DNA from: Buddleja alternifolia | Lineage: Eukaryota; Streptophyta; Magnoliopsida; Lamiales; Scrophulariaceae | Reading direction: 5' to 3' | DNA length: 64,000 nucleotides | NCBI GenBank assembly: GCA_019426215.1 | Contig: CM033405.1 | Coordinates: 32,208,199 to 32,272,198 of the forward strand | Shown: positions 1 through 11,310 of the stretch, in pieces | Position numbering within the stretch: the first letter of the stretch is position 1 | How the letters are laid out: each line of letters opens with the position of its first letter | Made by a program: the position numbers and the translations under genes | Notes under the pieces: generated by a model | What the model was told of the DNA's origin: nothing | Database searches by the model: none | The model's input: only the letters and a program-made list of their open reading frames with translations

Positions 1-559
1 TCGGTAAATTCACATTTTTGAGCTGTAATTCGGTTGATTTGATTGTTTTTTATTGTAGTAATTTATCTGTCTCATTACAATTCGTGGTGGATTGCGTTTT
101 GTTTGCGATTTGATCAAAAATCTGCACGAGAGTACTGTTTTGTTTTATTTTTTGGTTTTGTTTTGTTTAGCTCAAAATTATGTATGTTCAATTTAATGCA
201 AAAGACTAACTCTTCCGTTGTAAATTTCTTATTTATTTTTTTGTTTCGGATTCTGTTCTGTTTTATTGATTCTCTGTAGTTTTCCTAAAGAATATTTTGT
301 CTGTCCTTTAGTTAAGAGTGAGAATGTGACATTTTGACTGATTTAATGGTTTTATGCTTTTCAGTATTGTGAGAGGAATTATGAGTTGAATTCCAAATCT
401 AAAACCATTTTTTACTTGAGTATGAGTTATTATTGTTAATTTTTTTTTTTGGTTTGGATGCATCAATTGATATGGATAGATTAACTATTCGTATGTTGAT
501 TTTGCCAGATTTTGGAGGAATTGCCTCTGTTTCCTCTACCGACTCAACGTTCGGTAAAG
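1..559 (+). other. DPE2: DPE2 5' leader with probable 5'UTR intron
   Basis: AT-rich, T-rich sequence upstream of the DPE2 start codon with no convincing coding ORF. A possible donor (gtaaat) lies at the very left edge, about position 4. A good acceptor, a T-rich tract ending in ttgccag, lies at about 501-510, followed by a more GC-balanced stretch up to the ATG at 560. I infer that most of this stretch is a 5'UTR intron and that 511-559 is the end of the leader. The promoter lies outside the window. Confidence 0.45.
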
Positions 560-3500
560 ATGGCGAGCCTAGGGTTGTTTTCTGGAAGCAAGAAATCGAA
601 TTCAGTGACTATAAGTTTCAAAATACCTTATTTTACTCACTGGGGGCAACACCTTCTGGTATGTGGTTCTGAACCTGTCCTCGGCTCATGGAATGTGAAG
701 AAAGGCCTTTTGTTGAAGCCTTCTCACCAAGGAGAAGAGCTGATATGGTCTGGCAGTCTGCCTGTCTCGTCTGGGTTTAATTGTGAATACAGTTATTATG
801 TGGTGGATGATGAGAAAAGTGTGTTGAGATGGGAGGCTGGAAAGAAAAGAAAACTGTTATTACCTAAGGGTGTTCAAAATGGAGAATTGGTGGAGCTTCA
901 TGATCTTTGGCAGGTGCTTTATTTTTCGTTCTGAATTTTAGGGTGTATTCATGAGATGGAGTTTATGTGCATTTTTTTTTTGTGAAGTTTATATGCTGGT
1001 TTTGGTTTTAATTGATAAAAGTTGCTTCGCAAAAAGTCTATGATATGGCTTATCTGATTCAGGACATTTCCCGGGAGCAATTACTATATTTCACTCTTAT
1101 AAAGACGAACCACATTTGTGTGCTCGTAAAAAATCTTTATGAAGATTATTAATATCAAAAGATGGATTTATTTACTTGTACTGGCTCTGTATTGTGTTTA
1201 TGTGGGGGTTTATGTAGGAATTGAGAGCATGTTGAAGTGTTAGAAGTTGATTTTAAAGCTAAGTTACTTTTGATGAGTAATATGCCAAATAGAAATCTAA
1301 ATGCCAAAATACATGGATATTAAGAAGTAATTGAAGTTCTGCATTGATTGTTATCATCCCTACGTATTGAGAGCGTAAATATTTTTATAGATGTTGTCTA
1401 AGGATGTATATCTGTTGTAGCATTAGATTTGGTAGTGATCGTTCATTGATATTAATTTCTACACAGTTTTCTAATTAATTATCACAAGTCTCCTCCAGTT
1501 TCACTCTTTCAACATTCTACTCATGTTCTTGTTTACTTTATTTCTCAGTTTGGCCTAACGAGATTTGATTGCATTTGATGGTTGATGTTTTAAAATTAAC
1601 ATTTGCTGGTCATTATCTTGTTTTTTCTGTTAATCTGAAGCTGGTAATTGAGATTTGTTATACTCTAAATGCAGACTGGTTCCGACGACCTCCCTTTAAA
1701 AAGTGCATTTAAAAATGTCATATTTCATAAAAGCTGGAGTTTAAAAGTCGAAAAACCCCTTGAACCAGTTCAGAATCCATCCAACGAAGGTGATTTTTGT
1801 TCTTTTACGGTTTCTATACAGTTGTCTTTGTAGTAAGAAATGAGAACTTATTATAGAGAGACACTCATTCTGTGCTAGAACGTAATAAACAGATTCAGTC
1901 GTAGTACAATTCAGAATTTGTTGCGCAAATATTGAAGAAGACACATCAGTAAGATCTCAATTTCCGAGCAATTTCAACATGTTGAATTCATTGCATCTCA
2001 AATTTATCTCATTCATGTTTCTTTTGTGGATATTTTGTAGATTTATGTGATTGGTAGTCCTTTGAATCTTGGGCGATGGAAAGTCGAGGGTGGACTTAAA
2101 CTCAATTATGCTGGTGATTCAGTTTGGCTTGGTGAAGCTTTGATGCATAAGGATGACTTTCCTATAAAATATCCCTTACGTTCCCATGTGTAGGCATGAC
2201 AAAGTTATTTAACTGCACTTGACTACTCACGCTCTTTGTGCGTGTTTCCGTGTCTGTTTCTCTGTGAATTGGAAATAACATTAGTCAGAATATGGAATTT
2301 ATGTATTACAAAAGTGCAACACTAGTCTTTACACTTGCGATGTGGATAATTTTCCTTGTCCAGAATAAATTTTCCTGTTTTTTTTTTTTAAATACATGGA
2401 TAATTACAAAATAAGTATTTCGGGTTCGATTCAATTGTGTATGGGGGATTATGAATGTTAACAAAGGATTTATCAACCTACTAAGTCTGTGTGACTGCTG
2501 GCACTTCCGTATGTCTCTCTCCTTAATAATGGTTACATATAGATATGGCAAATATGACAAAGCTAAAAACTTTGCTATAGAAACTGGTGCTAATCGGGAG
2601 CTCGTTGTCGATTTCTCAATAAGTCAACCCAAGTACATTGTCCTTTCAGATGGCTCAATTCGGGTAGGCTATTTAGAAGAATTTAATTAATCTGCTCTTT
2701 CTTTAACTTCTCCCCTTCCCGTTTCTCCTTCTTAACGTGAAGTCTGAACATCAAGATGGGCCCCCATCCATTTGATTTGTGTTCATCAGGAAATGCCTTG
2801 GAGGGGTGCTGGTGTAGCTATTCCCATGTTTTCCATCAGATCAGAGGCTGATATGGGAGTTGGGGAGTTTCTTGATTTGAAGTTACTCGTAGACTGGGCA
2901 GTTTTGTCAGGTTTCCATTTGGTTCAGCTATTGCCAATCAATGATACATCTGTGCATGGAATGTGGTGGGATTCATATCCTTACAGGTAAATTAACAGGG
3001 TTAAGGATGTACAATTAATATGTCAAAATATGCAGTTGAATTAAACTGTTTGTGTGATTTCTTCTTTGACTAAATAAAAGAAGAATACTTTCTTTTCCTC
3101 CAGCAGCTTAATTTTTTTTTTCCGACCTTGCCTATTTATTGGATCGTAAATCTATTTTCAAGTATGTTGATGACGATAACATGGACGTGGCAGTAAGATC
3201 ATTTCTGGGAAAGGAAGCACATGATACATGTACACGTGTTACAGGGTTATTTCTGGAAAAGGAATTTGCCATCATGAATTGAGGCAATTATTCTGTACTC
3301 ACATATATATAATATTTTTTGCTATTTTATAAATACTCCTCTCTTCTTGGCATGCAGCTCTCTCTCAGTATTTGCATTGCATCCATTATATCTTAGAGTG
3401 CAGGCCCTTTCTGAAAACATTTCAGACGATATCATGGTGCTGTTCTTTACTCTGCTAATTTATTGCCCAGAACATGATGTATACTCCGTGTGACTAACTT

Positions 3501-6500
3501 TTCCATAATCACTTTGGATACCCTTTCTGCAGCAAGAGATACAGCGGGCCAGAAAACAGCTAGAGGGAAAGGTCCTCATTTCTTTTCCAGTCATTCTTTT
3601 TACTGCATTTGTCATGTCTAGAAGTCACTTGCAGAAAATATGTCTTAAACAAGGTTCCATATATCTTAAGTTTTGCTTTTCGTGTAGTCTTATTGTCACT
3701 TATCAATTATATTATTTTGTGAAATCTGACTGTCTTCTTAGTGGTTTGAAATGGCCAGTATATTAAGATGGTTGGAATTTGTATTTTGAAATGGAGAAAC
3801 ATGCATGGAGAAACCTATGATTTTTTTTTTAATATTTAACCTCTATGTTTGTGTTTGCAGGATGTGGATTATGACGCTACCATGGCGGCAAAGCTTTCAA
3901 TTGCCAAGAAGATTTATTCTCAGGAGAAGGAAACTATATTCAGTTCGATTGCCTATCAAAACTACTTTTCTGAGAATCAGGTTATATTATTTTGCCTTGC
4001 TACTAAATTATTAAGTCGACTGGTTCGAAGCTCAACTCCTTTGTTAAGTTTTTGCCTTTTTCTCGAGTACAGGATTGGTTAAGACCCTATGCGGCCTTCT
4101 GTTTTCTGAGGGACTTCTTTGAAACATCGGATCACAGTCAGTGGGGAAGGTTTTCTCTTTTTTCAAAAGACAAGGTAACTTGATTTTTGATTTGATTTTT
4201 GTTATTAGTTTAATCTCATTTTTGTGTTAATTTTTCAAATGGATGGAACAAGATCCAAAATCTATTCTAATATCAATCTTCTTAGTGCTGACAGTTGTTT
4301 TCCTTTATTTTCAGCTTGAGAAGCTCGTCTCCAAGGACAGCTTGCACTATGATATAATTTGCTTTCATTACTATATTCAATTCCATTTGCATATGCAGGT
4401 AAGTGGGTTTTTACCTTCTCAAAGTTTTCCTTTGATCTTAACCGCCCACTCAAAGCACTTTTGTAATCATGTTGGTGATGCAGTTATCAGAAGCTTCTGA
4501 ATATGCAAGAAAGAAAGGAATAGTATTAAAAGGAGATCTCCCAATTGGAGTTGACCGGAATAGCGTGGATACTTGGGTGGATCCAAACCTTTTTCGCATG
4601 AACACCTCGACAGGGGCACCTCCGGATTATTTTGATAAAAATGGTCAAAATTGGGGGTTCCCGACTTATAACTGGGAAGAAATGTCAAAAGACAACTATG
4701 CTTGGTGGCGTGCTCGTTTAACACAGGTTTTTGAAAAGGATTTTCTGGTTGCTGGATCACAATTTTCTGAAAATTACACCTATAACCCATTTTCAAACAA
4801 AAAGACACTTTTTCAACTTCACTTTTACTTTCCCCCCTATATAAACATCTTTCAATCGTTCCAATCAATACATCCACCACTTCACACTATCTCTCATCAT
4901 ATATACCTACTCCAACTATTCTTTCTTATCTCTTTCTTAGTTTACTATTTTTCTAATCACATAATCGTTACCAAGATAACTAACTCAATCATTTTACACA
5001 ACATACATGAATAAATACATTTGATTTGGTACATTTTACTAATTCCAACCTTTTTTTAAAAAACATAAACAAACTCAATCACATCACATCATTTTCACAC
5101 AAACACCAATAATACACATTTCTCGGAATAATTTTCTGAAAATTTACTCAAAAACATAAAAAAAAAAAAGAAGCATGAATGTATAGATGGGCTCAGTTCA
5201 TGCCACCCACTTGGTTTTTTCCAGGTCGGGTTGTAACCTGTTGTATTATACACGATGACATCGTCATTTTACTTTATAACATCATCCTGGACATTTGAGC
5301 TCATAGACCCTCTTTTGGAGGATACATGAGTTTTCCTTTGTAGATGTATAAATGTCAAATAACACGCTTTGTGGTTCCATTAACAGATGGCGAAGTACTT
5401 CACAGCTTACAGGATTGATCATATATTGGGTTTCTTCAGAATCTGGGAGCTTCCAGATCATGCAATGACGGGTCTTTGCGGAAAATTTCGGCCATCGATC
5501 CCTCTAAGTCAGGTATATATGCCTTATATTCGTTGTTCAGGTTTTTCCCCTTGTTTTTTTGTTTAATTACTGAGTCTTTATGTTAAGCTGGTTTGCAATT
5601 TTACAATATTCCTACTTTTATTGTAGGAAGAACTTGAAAAGGAAGGATTATGGGACTTTAATCGCTTGAGTCGACCATACATTAGACAACAAATGTTACA
5701 GGTATGAAGTTTGGTGTAATTACTTTATTTTTTTTCTCGTAATTGTTTCATTTTTTATTAAGTTTAATTCTTGTGTTTGCACAATTCAATATTTCAGGAG
5801 AAATTTGGAGCTTCCTGGACTATAATTGCTTCCAACTTCCTGAATGAATATCAGAAAGACCAGTATGAGGTGATATATTTGAGACAAAACATATAATCAT
5901 TATCAGCTTTGGTTGATTCATAATCGTGTTCCAAAACATTTAAAAATCTGAGTATCAGAAAGACCAGTATGAGGTGATATATATTTGAGAAAAAACATAT
6001 AATCGTTATCAGCTTTGGTTGATTCATAATTGTGTTCCGAAAAATTCAAAAATCTGAGTTTGTGCCTGTAAAATCAATCCAGTTATGTTTATATGATATA
6101 TATGAAGCACCCATATACAATTTTTCTTAATGAGCATCTTTGCCCATAAACAGAGTTTTTTTTATGCTACCAGAGTTTCTCTATAGTTAGATGTTAAGCA
6201 TCAAAATGTTTTCTTGGTTTTCCAGGTACTTGGACCTAGTGGCAATGGCTAGTTTACTTGTTCTCGGAACTCTTTGTAATATTATATCATTTTATGTCAT
6301 GAATAATAACCCAAAATATCAGACTTGAGTACTGTCATTCTCGTGTTAACTCTAGGAGAACTTTTCAAATTTAACTATAATCTTTCGTAATGTTAGCGTT
6401 TCTGCAAAGAAAGAATTTGCTTTTAACCCTTAATGTAGATTGTGCTTCTGCACTATTGCTTTGTTTTTGTTACAGTTGGCTTATTGTTTCTTGTTGGCGA

Positions 6501-6996
6501 CAAATTTCAGAACAAAACTGCTAAAAAGAAAAGGAAAAAAAAAAGAAAAAGGATTACCTTTTAAGCTATTAATTTAATTATGCAATTAATTCAGTTCAAG
6601 GAGGACTGTAATACCGAAAAGAAAATCGCATCGAAGCTGAAGTCATTCTTAGAGAAATCCATCTTGTTGGAGAGTGAAGAGGAACTTCGGCGCAACCTCT
6701 TTCGTCTTCTGCAGGCAAGTGTAAATATGGAAAGTTTAGTAATTCAATCCACGGTGTAATTAGTCTGTAAGAACTTTAATGCTTTTACTATTATCATTAT
6801 CAGAAGAACTGATATTACTATCTTATCGACGTGCTTGATTACGCACCCTTATATAGTTGTATGTCCTCATCATTGCTTGTATTATTATTCTCCATGGCAG
6901 AATATAGTCCTCATCAGAGATCCAGAAGATCCAAGAAAATTTTACCCTCGCTTCAACCTTGAGGACACATCAAGCTTTAATGATTTGGATGAACAC

Positions 6997-7064
<68 letters not shown>

Positions 7065-10000
7065 ACCATTTCGGACTTTCAGGAGAACTCTATTTTCTAG
7101 AAATTAAAATAAATGTTTTACATGATACGAGTGCCATGGTAAACATTATTTTTTTCTCTTTTATTTTTTAGTTTCATTTTCCATTCACTATCTCTATTAT
7201 CTTTCATGTGCAGCAAAAATGTCCTGAAAAGATTATACTATGATTACTATTTCCAGAGGCAAGAAACTATGTGGCGTCAAAATGCACTAAAGACATTGCC
7301 TGTTCTGTTGAACTCATCAGATATGCTGGCTTGTGGAGAAGATCTTGGGTTTATTCCTTCTTGTGTTCACCCTGTATGATATTTACTTCTTTTAAATTAA
7401 AAAGCTAAAGCTCATCCTTTATATGGATAATTTAACAGTTTTGAAACTTTAATTTGTGGTTCACTACTTTGTTGCAGGTCATGCAAGAATTGGGTTTAAT
7501 TGGATTGCGCATACAACGTATGCCTAATGAACCTGGTCAGGAATTTGGTATTCCTTCACAGTATAGTTATATGACGGTAAGGTCCTTTTCTTATTTATTT
7601 TTTCTATGAACTTTATCCCTGTGATAGTTTGAAACAAATTCTCTCATATTTCAGTTATCCAAATCCAGTTTTTTGAATCAAGTAAAAGAAAATTTGTCCA
7701 GGCTAAAATCTTATAGTATGTTATCATGACGAGAATAAACTTATGATTGTGGAAAGCAAATGAAGGTATTTAGCAGTGTTTTCAGGGGCGTGTCCGGCGA
7801 GGCGAGGCGAGGCGAAAAACGCCTCGGGCGGTGGAGGGGGGTGGAAGTCCTCAGGGCGTGCGTCCGAAACGGTGGGGCGTATGCCCCACGCGCCTGGGCG
7901 CCCCGAGGTCCGGGCGTACGCCCAAGGAGGACCTTCACAAAAAACATGTATTTGGGTATTTCAACCCTACTTTTTTAGGTCCACTTCATATTTTATTAAA
8001 AAATCCAACTAAGGCACGCAACTATTCAATGAAAGTCAAATAATTAAAAAACCTTTCAAATTAAAGTCAAATACTTAAAAAAAACCTTAAGTATTCATCA
8101 CGTTAAGTTCTTCTCTCTCCCATGCATGGCACACAAAGCAGAAGTAAGAACTCTTCAGTTTTTTCATCAGCAAACCAACAACTTGAGAAATTTCATCCAA
8201 GAACAAGGTTTGTATTTTTCTCTTTGAGGATTTAGAAAGGGGTGGCAATGGCATTAATGAATTGGGAGGGTTGGAATTAGGAGTCGATGATAAAGATAAC
8301 GAGCTCGAAGATAAGACTTTTGATAGAGCTTGAGCATCAACCACAATTATAAATCTAAATTTTGCGTAGTGTTAAAACTTAAAACTCGAAACGGATATTT
8401 GTCCATCATTTTACTATTATTTTTGGCAAGCATTGAACTTGGACCTTTCGCTTGCATGGTCTAATATATCAATTTTTTAGAGTCTATCTATCGAAATTTA
8501 TTGACTTCATTTTTTTCTTCAATTTTGATCATTTTCCACTAATTTAGATAGGTTTTTAATATTATTTCACATTTTTTCAATATTAAAAATAAAAATTTGT
8601 GGGGCTTACGCCCCGGCCCGCGCTTTCGCCTTTTAAAACACTGGTATTTAGATCATATTCTGGAATAAAAGAGAGAATCTTAGACAATACCTAAAACGAA
8701 AGCATCCTTTCTCTTCCTTGTAAGAATTATACGTTGTTCATAGTTTTATGTTGATTTTTTGTCTTCTGAAGATCATAAGCTCCTCTTCACAAGTTTATGA
8801 AACGTATTATCGCATTTAGTGAGCTCAAAATCATCTTATAAGATGGTTTATCCAGTGAACTTTAAAACTTTGAGATAATTACCTACATACCCCCTCATGT
8901 TATGGTCAATTATAAAAAAAAACCTGACCTTTTCGACATTACATAAAGTCTCCCTCATGTTAAGGTATTCTCACAGTTACACCCTATGCATTTACAAATT
9001 CTTACAATTTCACCCCTTGTAAACCTTACCAATAGAGAAAGGGTCTCGTTGTAATTTACCAAAACTTTGGGGGATTTTGGTGGTGATTTGATTTGCACTA
9101 AAGTGAGGGGGTGTGCATATAATTCACCCTAAAAATTTTGTGCCTCAAGGTCCCTTTTCCATGGATGGTGATATATTAGACAACCGACAAACAGCTTTTG
9201 GATAATTCTTTTTCTGGTATACTTGGTACGAAACAAACTTTTTTCTTTCTTAAGGAAATGACTTCTGTTCTTAGAAGGTTATTAACAATAAAATAAACTT
9301 TGGACGCTTATTGCATGAAAGAAAAAACTGATACTGAATAATTTTTACCATTTAGGTATGTGCTCCATCATGTCATGACTGTTCCACCCTCCGTGCTTGG
9401 TGGGAAGAAGATGGAGACAGAAGGCGAAGATTTTTCGAGACCGTTGTGGGCTCGGACTCTCTACCACCTGATGCTTGCACTCCTGAAATTGCACACTTCA
9501 TTTTGCGCCAACATGTTGAATCTCCATCAATGTGGGCAATTTTTCCACTTCAGGTATTTCAACCTATGTATTTAAAGACTAATTTAAGGTTGCGTTTGGA
9601 TTGAAGTTAATTATTTCAAACTGATAATATAAATTCATTGAACTTGTTTTGATAACTTTGAGTTACTATGCCTTTCAAATCATTTAACATAATTTTTGAA
9701 CTATTTTTCCAATTATTATGATGGATTTGAAAATTTCACCAGCTATTGGACTTATTTTAAATCCTTAGTTCCAAAATCCTTCCTGTAAATGAAATGCTTC
9801 CATCCAAACGCAGTTTGCAGTTGCTTTGGGAAATTTACTTATGTTTATATAGTAGAGGTGAAAATATCTCGAGAAAACTGTGTACAGGAACTATGGTTTC
9901 GTCATTTTCATTCATCTGTATTTCAGAGGCAAAACATAATACTGTTCTTACTTTTGAACAGGATTTGCTAGCGCTGAAGGAGGAATACACAACACGCCCA

Positions 10001-11075
10001 GCAGTAGAGGAGACGATAAACGACCCTACAAATCCAAAACATTATTGGCGATTCCGTACGTTCATTCTCGCTGTCTCCCCTTACACAGTGACTTAGCTTT
10101 TTCCTTATTAATGAATAAACTTTTATCTCTCACCTCATTGTCGACTTCACGTAATCCGAAAATAATGTGACAAGTGATCTATGGAGAAATTTCATGCATC
10201 CACTTAGTTACTTAGTTAGTACCCTAGTGGATGGAGAGATGGGGAAATTCTTGTCGGGCCGTTCCAGACTAATCAAATGACAAGTGTCATATTTTTTTTT
10301 CTTGTGATCGGTCACTTTTCTTGAAGTAAACATGGATCACATGATAAATCTAAGGAATAATCACATGGACACCCCTCACTTATTGGGTAATTACCACGAG
10401 CCTACTCGGGTTTTGCAAATTACCAAGACACATCGTTGATCCAAAAAACAGGGGATGAAATTGTAATTAACCTTTTACTTACAGGGGTGAAACTGTGTGA
10501 TCTGTTTTGACAAGAGAAGTTATAGAAATTTCTCAGACTTCGGGGTGTTCTTCGTATTTAGGATCTCACTTAGGGTGTGATATGTAATTTACCCTAAATC
10601 TAATTCATATGTCCCTTTACTTGAGTTCGGCCTAATCCTGTCCATGCAAGATTTCCCTTGTTGGATATATGTATATAATGACTTGATGAAGTGTCTGACT
10701 TGGTGTCCAAATGGGTCGCATCACATTTTTTGTGATTGATATGCGATTATCGTTTTGGGTTTAGTCAATTGCATTTTTTTCATTTCCGAGATTTGATATA
10801 ACTCTCTCTCAGTTTCTAATTTTCAATTGTCTTATTGCTCAGGAGTACACGTGACGATAGAGTCATTGCTGAAGGATACAGAACTTATATCGGTTATCAA
10901 GGGTCTTGTTCACGGAAGTGGAAGATCGTGTCCCCCGTCACAGTATGATGAATCGCTGCTGGAAAAATCGAATGTCGTCTCTTTAAAGCAACAAGTTGCA
11001 AATGCGAAGGAAGAAAGCCCTATTGCCACTCAGCATAATATAGTTCCTAATAAAGAAGCAGTAACAGTCCAATAA
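560..11075 (+). CDS. DPE2: 4-alpha-glucanotransferase DPE2 (disproportionating enzyme 2), 22 coding exons
   Basis: Cytosolic GH77 enzyme that takes maltose exported from the chloroplast during night-time starch breakdown, releases one glucose and passes the other glucosyl unit to a heteroglycan. Exons: 560-913, 1675-1789, 1905-1948, 2041-2168, 2537-2663, 2790-2986, 3358-3436, 3533-3571, 3861-3980, 4073-4174, 4315-4398, 4484-4726, 5387-5512, 5627-5701, 5798-5869, 6595-6714, 6901-6998, 7214-7373, 7478-7576, 9356-9553, 9962-10055, 10843-11075. These give 2907 nt, 968 residues (Arabidopsis about 955). Two N-terminal starch-binding CBM20 domains (about 14-118 and 157-256) precede the GH77 domain, which opens with MPWRGAGVAIPMFS. 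Catalytic residues by family: Asp555 in YRIDHILGF, Glu750 in CGEDLG, Asp802 in SCHD. ATG 560 is the first in-frame ATG. Intron 4 is U12-type AT-AC, intron 16 is GC-AG, and exon 3 (44 nt) has a weak acceptor. No stop or frameshift is seen. Confidence 0.95.
2169..2536 (+). other. DPE2: U12-type AT-AC intron (DPE2 intron 4)
   Basis: No GT donor or AG acceptor joins exons 4 and 5 in frame. The intron starts ATATCCCTTA, close to the U12 donor consensus ATATCCTT, and ends GGTTAC. A U12-like branch sequence, CTCCTTAAT, lies about 10-11 nt before the terminal AC. Splicing here gives the DPE2 residues PIKYRYGKYDK, matching the family at this point (IKYRYCK in Arabidopsis as remembered). Confidence 0.85.
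5849..6058 (+). repeat. Tandem duplication spanning the exon 15 donor of DPE2
   Basis: A unit of about 104 bp is present twice (5849-5952 and 5953-6058) with few differences. The first copy starts inside exon 15 and runs through its donor (TATGAG|GTGATA) into intron 15. The second copy therefore carries a decoy exon end and donor inside the intron. Use of the second donor would read into an in-frame TAA soon after the first donor position. Confidence 0.9.
6715..6900 (+). other. DPE2: GC-AG intron (DPE2 intron 16)
   Basis: Exon 16 ends CTGCAG and is followed by GCAAGT, a GC donor with otherwise perfect consensus. The acceptor ATGGCAG precedes exon 17. No GT donor nearby keeps the frame. GC-AG introns are a known minority class of U2 introns. 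Confidence 0.85.
6999..7060 (+). repeat. (TA)n(TG)n compound microsatellite
   Basis: Alternating TA repeats run directly into TG repeats. They begin at the donor of DPE2 intron 17, so the splice site GTATAT is itself part of the repeat. Confidence 0.95.
7774..8643. mobile_element. Non-autonomous hAT-like element in DPE2 intron 19
   Basis: An 870 bp insertion flanked by a perfect 8-bp target duplication GTATTTAG (7766-7773 and 8644-8651). It starts CAGTGTTTTC and ends AAAACACTG, the terminal form expected for hAT elements. Both ends are GC-rich with GGCGAGGCG-like motifs, while the interior is AT-rich and has no transposase. ORFs in the GC-rich part at 7741-8043 look like low-complexity artefacts. 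A diverged relative lies at 42893-43590. Confidence 0.85.
8872..9129. mobile_element. MITE of the GATAATTACA...CCCCCTCA family
   Basis: About 258 bp in DPE2 intron 19 with inverted ends: the left end reads ATTACCTACATACCCCCTCA and the right end is the complement of a similar string (GAGGGGGTGTGCATATAATT). Non-coding. Related copies lie at 10354-10595, 13268-13528 and, much larger, 32379-34203. Confidence 0.65.
9588..9818. mobile_element. Foldback MITE in DPE2 intron 20
   Basis: Begins GGTTGCGTTTGGAT and ends with the near complement ATCCAAACGCAG, about 230 bp, AT-rich inside, no ORF. This is a typical short TIR element of plant introns; superfamily not determined. Confidence 0.6.
10354..10595. 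mobile_element. MITE, same family as 8872-9129, in DPE2 intron 21
   Basis: Begins GGAATAATCACATGGACACC and ends TGTGATATGTAATTTACCC. Its size and organisation match the copy at 8872-9129, and it is non-coding. Confidence 0.6.
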
Positions 11076-11310
11076 GTTCATCTACTGGAAATAAGGGTCA
11101 TTATTAGGAGCTCCCAAGATTACCGAGTCTCGGGGCCAATAATGTGGTGGGGTATAACTATTATACGAATGACTATAGTTATATTGGGATGTCGAGGCTC
11201 AAGAGCTTCTATGTGTCATTCTCCAGAATAATGTGATGGCTGATCTTACCAAGTTCTTTTGAATTTATATTTTACATTGTTTTGTTTCAAGTCAATAAAT
11301 AACTTGTTAT
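11076..11310 (+). other. DPE2: DPE2 3' untranslated region with AATAAA signal
   Basis: Sequence after the DPE2 stop. A canonical AATAAA lies at 11294-11299, a plausible near-upstream polyadenylation signal about 220 nt past the stop. The part at 11095-11260 (GGAGCTCCCAAG..., CTATAGTTATA...) resembles a stretch at 25620-25750 in the CYP98A gene, suggesting a shared repeat in the 3' end. Confidence 0.5.

Noticed and set aside
4469..5014. 181-codon ORF running past DPE2 exon 12
   Set aside because: Only 4484-4726 is coding. The rest is the open but AT-rich start of intron 12, and the family continues at exon 13 (5387).
7741..8043. Overlapping ORFs on both strands in the GC-rich block
   Set aside because: They arise from the GC-rich end of the hAT-like element, have low-complexity Arg/Gly/Pro content and resemble no family.
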